DNA of 7,165 bases from Brachyspira pilosicoli. Its GTDB lineage: Bacteria > Spirochaetota > Brachyspiria > Brachyspirales > Brachyspiraceae. This document shows, piece after piece, positions 5,242 to 7,165 of this stretch. The DNA is taken from NCBI RefSeq assembly GCF_019402445.1, contig NZ_SRZM01000231.1:1-7165 (forward strand), read 5' to 3'. The stretch's first letter is position 1, and each line of letters begins with the position of its first letter. The notes beneath the pieces are model-generated. The model was not told where the DNA came from and did no database searches. It worked only from the letters and a program-made list of their open reading frames with translations. Made by a program: the position numbers and the translations under genes.

Positions 5242-7035
5242 ATGAGGCTTGAAGATTTAAAACATGAAAAGCTTAAAGCTTGGATAAAAGAAGTAGCTGA
5301 TATGTGCGAACCAAAAGATATATATGTTTGCGATGGTACTAGAGAAGAATATGATAGATGTATGCAAGGGCTTGTTGATTTAGGTTTAGCTCATCCATTA
5401 ACTAAAAGACCACATAGCCATTCTTTTAGAAGTGACCCTTCTGACGTGGCTCGTGTTGAGGACAGAACTTATATTAGTTATCCTAATAAAGAAGATGCAG
5501 GTCCTACTAACAACTGGATGGCTCCAGATGAATTAAAAAGCACTATGAAAGGTTTATATAAAGGTTCAATGAAAAACAGAACTATGTATGTAATTCCTTT
5601 CTCTATGGGTCCTGTTGGTTCTCCTATAGCTAAAATTGGTGTTGAGCTTACTGACAGTGCTTATGTTGTATGTAACATGCATATAATGACAAGAGTTGGT
5701 ACTAAAGTATTAGATGTATTAGGTTCTGATGGTGAGTTTATACCTTGTCTACACTCTGTAGGTGCTCCACTTGCTGACGGTCAAAAAGACACTAAATGGC
5801 CTTGTGCACCAATAGAGAAAAAATATATTTCTCATTTCCCTGATGAAAACTTAATATGGTCTTATGGTTCTGGTTACGGTGGAAACGCTTTACTTGGTAA
5901 AAAATGTTTTGCTTTACGTATCGCTTCTGCTATGGCTAGAAGAGAAGGTTGGATGGCAGAACACATGCTTATCTTACGCCTAACTAATCCTGAAGGTAAA
6001 AGATTCCACATTGCTGCTGCATTCCCTAGTGCTTGCGGTAAAACTAACCTTGCTATGTTACAGCCTACAATCCCTGGTTGGAAATGTGAAACTATAGGTG
6101 ATGATATTGCTTGGATGAAAATTAATCCTGAAGACGGAAGACTTTATGCTATTAACCCAGAAGCTGGTTTCTTTGGTGTAGCTCCTGGTACTTCTTATGA
6201 TTCTAACCCTATGGCTATGGATTCAATAAAAGAAAACACTATATTTACTAACTGTGTAGAAACAGATGACGGCGATGTATGGTGGGAAGGTATGGGACCT
6301 GCTCCTAAACATGGTAAAGACTGGAAAGGCAATGACTGGACTCCAGAAAGCGGAGAGAAAGGTGCTCACCCTAATGCTAGATTTACTGCTCCTGCTAGAC
6401 AATGTCCTGTTATATGTAAAGACTGGGAAGACCCTAAAGGTGTACCTATAGATATATTTATTTTTGGCGGAAGAAGAGCTTCTGTTATGCCATTAGTACA
6501 TGAATCTTACAGCTGGGATCATGGTGTATTTATGGGTTCTACTGCTGCTAGTGAAACTACTGCTGCTAACATTGGTGCTGCTGGTCAGTTAAGATTCGAC
6601 CCATTTGCTATGCTTCCATTTGCTGGATACAATATGGGCGATTATATGAACCACTGGCTTGAAATGGGAGATAAATTAGGCGATAAAGCTCCTAGAATCT
6701 TCTATGTAAACTGGTTTAGAAAAGATGCTGACGGTAAATGGTTATGGCCTGGATTTGGTGATAACTCAAGAGTATTAAAATGGATGTGTGAAAGAGTTGA
6801 AGGTAAAATTGATGCTGTAGACACTCCTATAGGTAAAATGCCTAAAGACGGCGATTTAGATCTTAAAGGTTTAGATATTCCTGAAGCTGATTTCAAAGAG
6901 CTTATGAGAGTAGATGTTGAGGCTTGGAAAGATCAAGCTAATCAGATTGAAGCTCATTATGCTAAATTTGGTTCAAGACTTCCTGCTAGACTTAAAAAAC
7001 AATTAGAAGAATTAAGAGCTAGATTAAGCAAATAA
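5242..7035 (+). CDS. pckG: Phosphoenolpyruvate carboxykinase (GTP), EC 4.1.1.32
   Basis: A complete cytosolic enzyme of 597 residues, the usual length for bacterial GTP-type PEPCK. It interconverts oxaloacetate plus GTP with PEP plus GDP and CO2. In fermentative anaerobes it may run toward oxaloacetate as a CO2-fixing step; the direction here is inference. Recognisable parts in order: [14 protein letters not shown] at 63-76 (substrate-binding Arg); YGSGYGGN at 208-215; metal ligands Lys221, His241 and Asp288; the P-loop FPSACGKTN at 261-269 with the GTP-family reactive Cys265; GDDIAW at 286-291; NARF with Arg380; and GGRR at 409-412. Spacing of Lys, His, Cys and Asp agrees with the well-studied vertebrate enzyme (K244, H264, C288, D311). 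All key residues are intact. It has its own promoter and terminator and is likely monocistronic; nothing links it to the lipoprotein genes upstream. Confidence 0.97.
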   Translation: MRLEDLKHEKLKAWIKEVADMCEPKDIYVCDGTREEYDRCMQGLVDLGLAHPLTKRPHSHSFRSDPSDVARVEDRTYISYPNKEDAGPTNNWMAPDELKSTMKGLYKGSMKNRTMYVIPFSMGPVGSPIAKIGVELTDSAYVVCNMHIMTRVGTKVLDVLGSDGEFIPCLHSVGAPLADGQKDTKWPCAPIEKKYISHFPDENLIWSYGSGYGGNALLGKKCFALRIASAMARREGWMAEHMLILRLTNPEGKRFHIAAAFPSACGKTNLAMLQPTIPGWKCETIGDDIAWMKINPEDGRLYAINPEAGFFGVAPGTSYDSNPMAMDSIKENTIFTNCVETDDGDVWWEGMGPAPKHGKDWKGNDWTPESGEKGAHPNARFTAPARQCPVICKDWEDPKGVPIDIFIFGGRRASVMPLVHESYSWDHGVFMGSTAASETTAANIGAAGQLRFDPFAMLPFAGYNMGDYMNHWLEMGDKLGDKAPRIFYVNWFRKDADGKWLWPGFGDNSRVLKWMCERVEGKIDAVDTPIGKMPKDGDLDLKGLDIPEADFKELMRVDVEAWKDQANQIEAHYAKFGSRLPARLKKQLEELRARLSK

Positions 7036-7069
7036 TTTAGTATTTTAATTGTTATTTTATCAAATTAAT

Positions 7070-7108
7070 AAAAACAGCAGTATAGATTATTTTATACTGC
7101 TGTTTTTT
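7070..7108 (+). terminator. Rho-independent terminator of pckG
   Basis: A perfect 15-bp stem pairs 7070-7084 with 7093-7107, with a CAGCAGTATA / TATACTGCTG core. It closes on an 8-nt loop and ends in six T (7103-7108). It lies 34 bp after the pckG stop. The remaining sequence to 7165 is AT-rich with no feature I can support. Confidence 0.92.
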
Positions 7109-7165
7109 ATAATTCTTTATTATTAAATTAAAATTTAAAAAAATAATTTATTTATTATTATCAAA

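Noticed and set aside
6266..6451. Open frame of 61 codons on the + strand
   Set aside because: It is an out-of-frame reading inside pckG, whose own frame is fully conserved here.
6702..6896. Open frame of 64 codons on the - strand
   Set aside because: It is antisense to the conserved C-terminal part of pckG with no family resemblance.

Overview
The window is an AT-rich stretch (roughly 70% A+T by eye) with every gene on the + strand. It looks like a spirochaete of the genus Brachyspira. The basis is the codon usage, the short Lys-rich signal peptides ending in relaxed lipoboxes (FISC, LASC, FASC), the tandem family of surface-type lipoproteins, and a GTP-type PEP carboxykinase in a very AT-rich genome. 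The genus is an inference from style; no marker gene is present.

Layout. Positions 1-153 hold the 3' end of a sialidase-like gene, closed by a strong terminator (172-206). A sigma70-type promoter (229-256) then drives a BNR/Asp-box lipoprotein (287-1633) with its own terminator (1652-1679). A 389-bp intergenic region (1634-2022) follows. It holds two good promoters, a 35-bp near-perfect palindrome and three AGTAAAT repeats spaced by one helical turn, all ahead of the second complete lipoprotein (2023-3471). A 131-bp gap with a weak terminator and a promoter leads to the third (3603-4973). A 268-bp gap (4974-5241) contains a strong stem-loop, what looks like a collapsed relic of another lipoprotein gene, and a promoter. 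Last comes pckG (5242-7035) with a perfect terminator (7070-7108).

How it works together. The four lipoprotein-family genes are paralogues with a six-bladed sialidase (GH33-like) fold: a FRIP-like segment, Asp-boxes, and a C-terminal DGTI...F.R(F/Y/V) segment. The catalytic tyrosine expected at the YSxL motif is Ser, Lys, Ser or Ala in the four copies, so they look more like sugar-binding or decoy surface proteins than active sialidases. PEP carboxykinase is an ordinary central-metabolism gene with its own promoter and appears functionally unrelated to the array.

The points most worth a second look are the loss of catalytic residues across the array, the palindrome plus phased repeats in front of the 2023 gene, and the gene relic at about 5017-5148. 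No RNA genes, CRISPR arrays, insertion sequences or attachment sites were seen.
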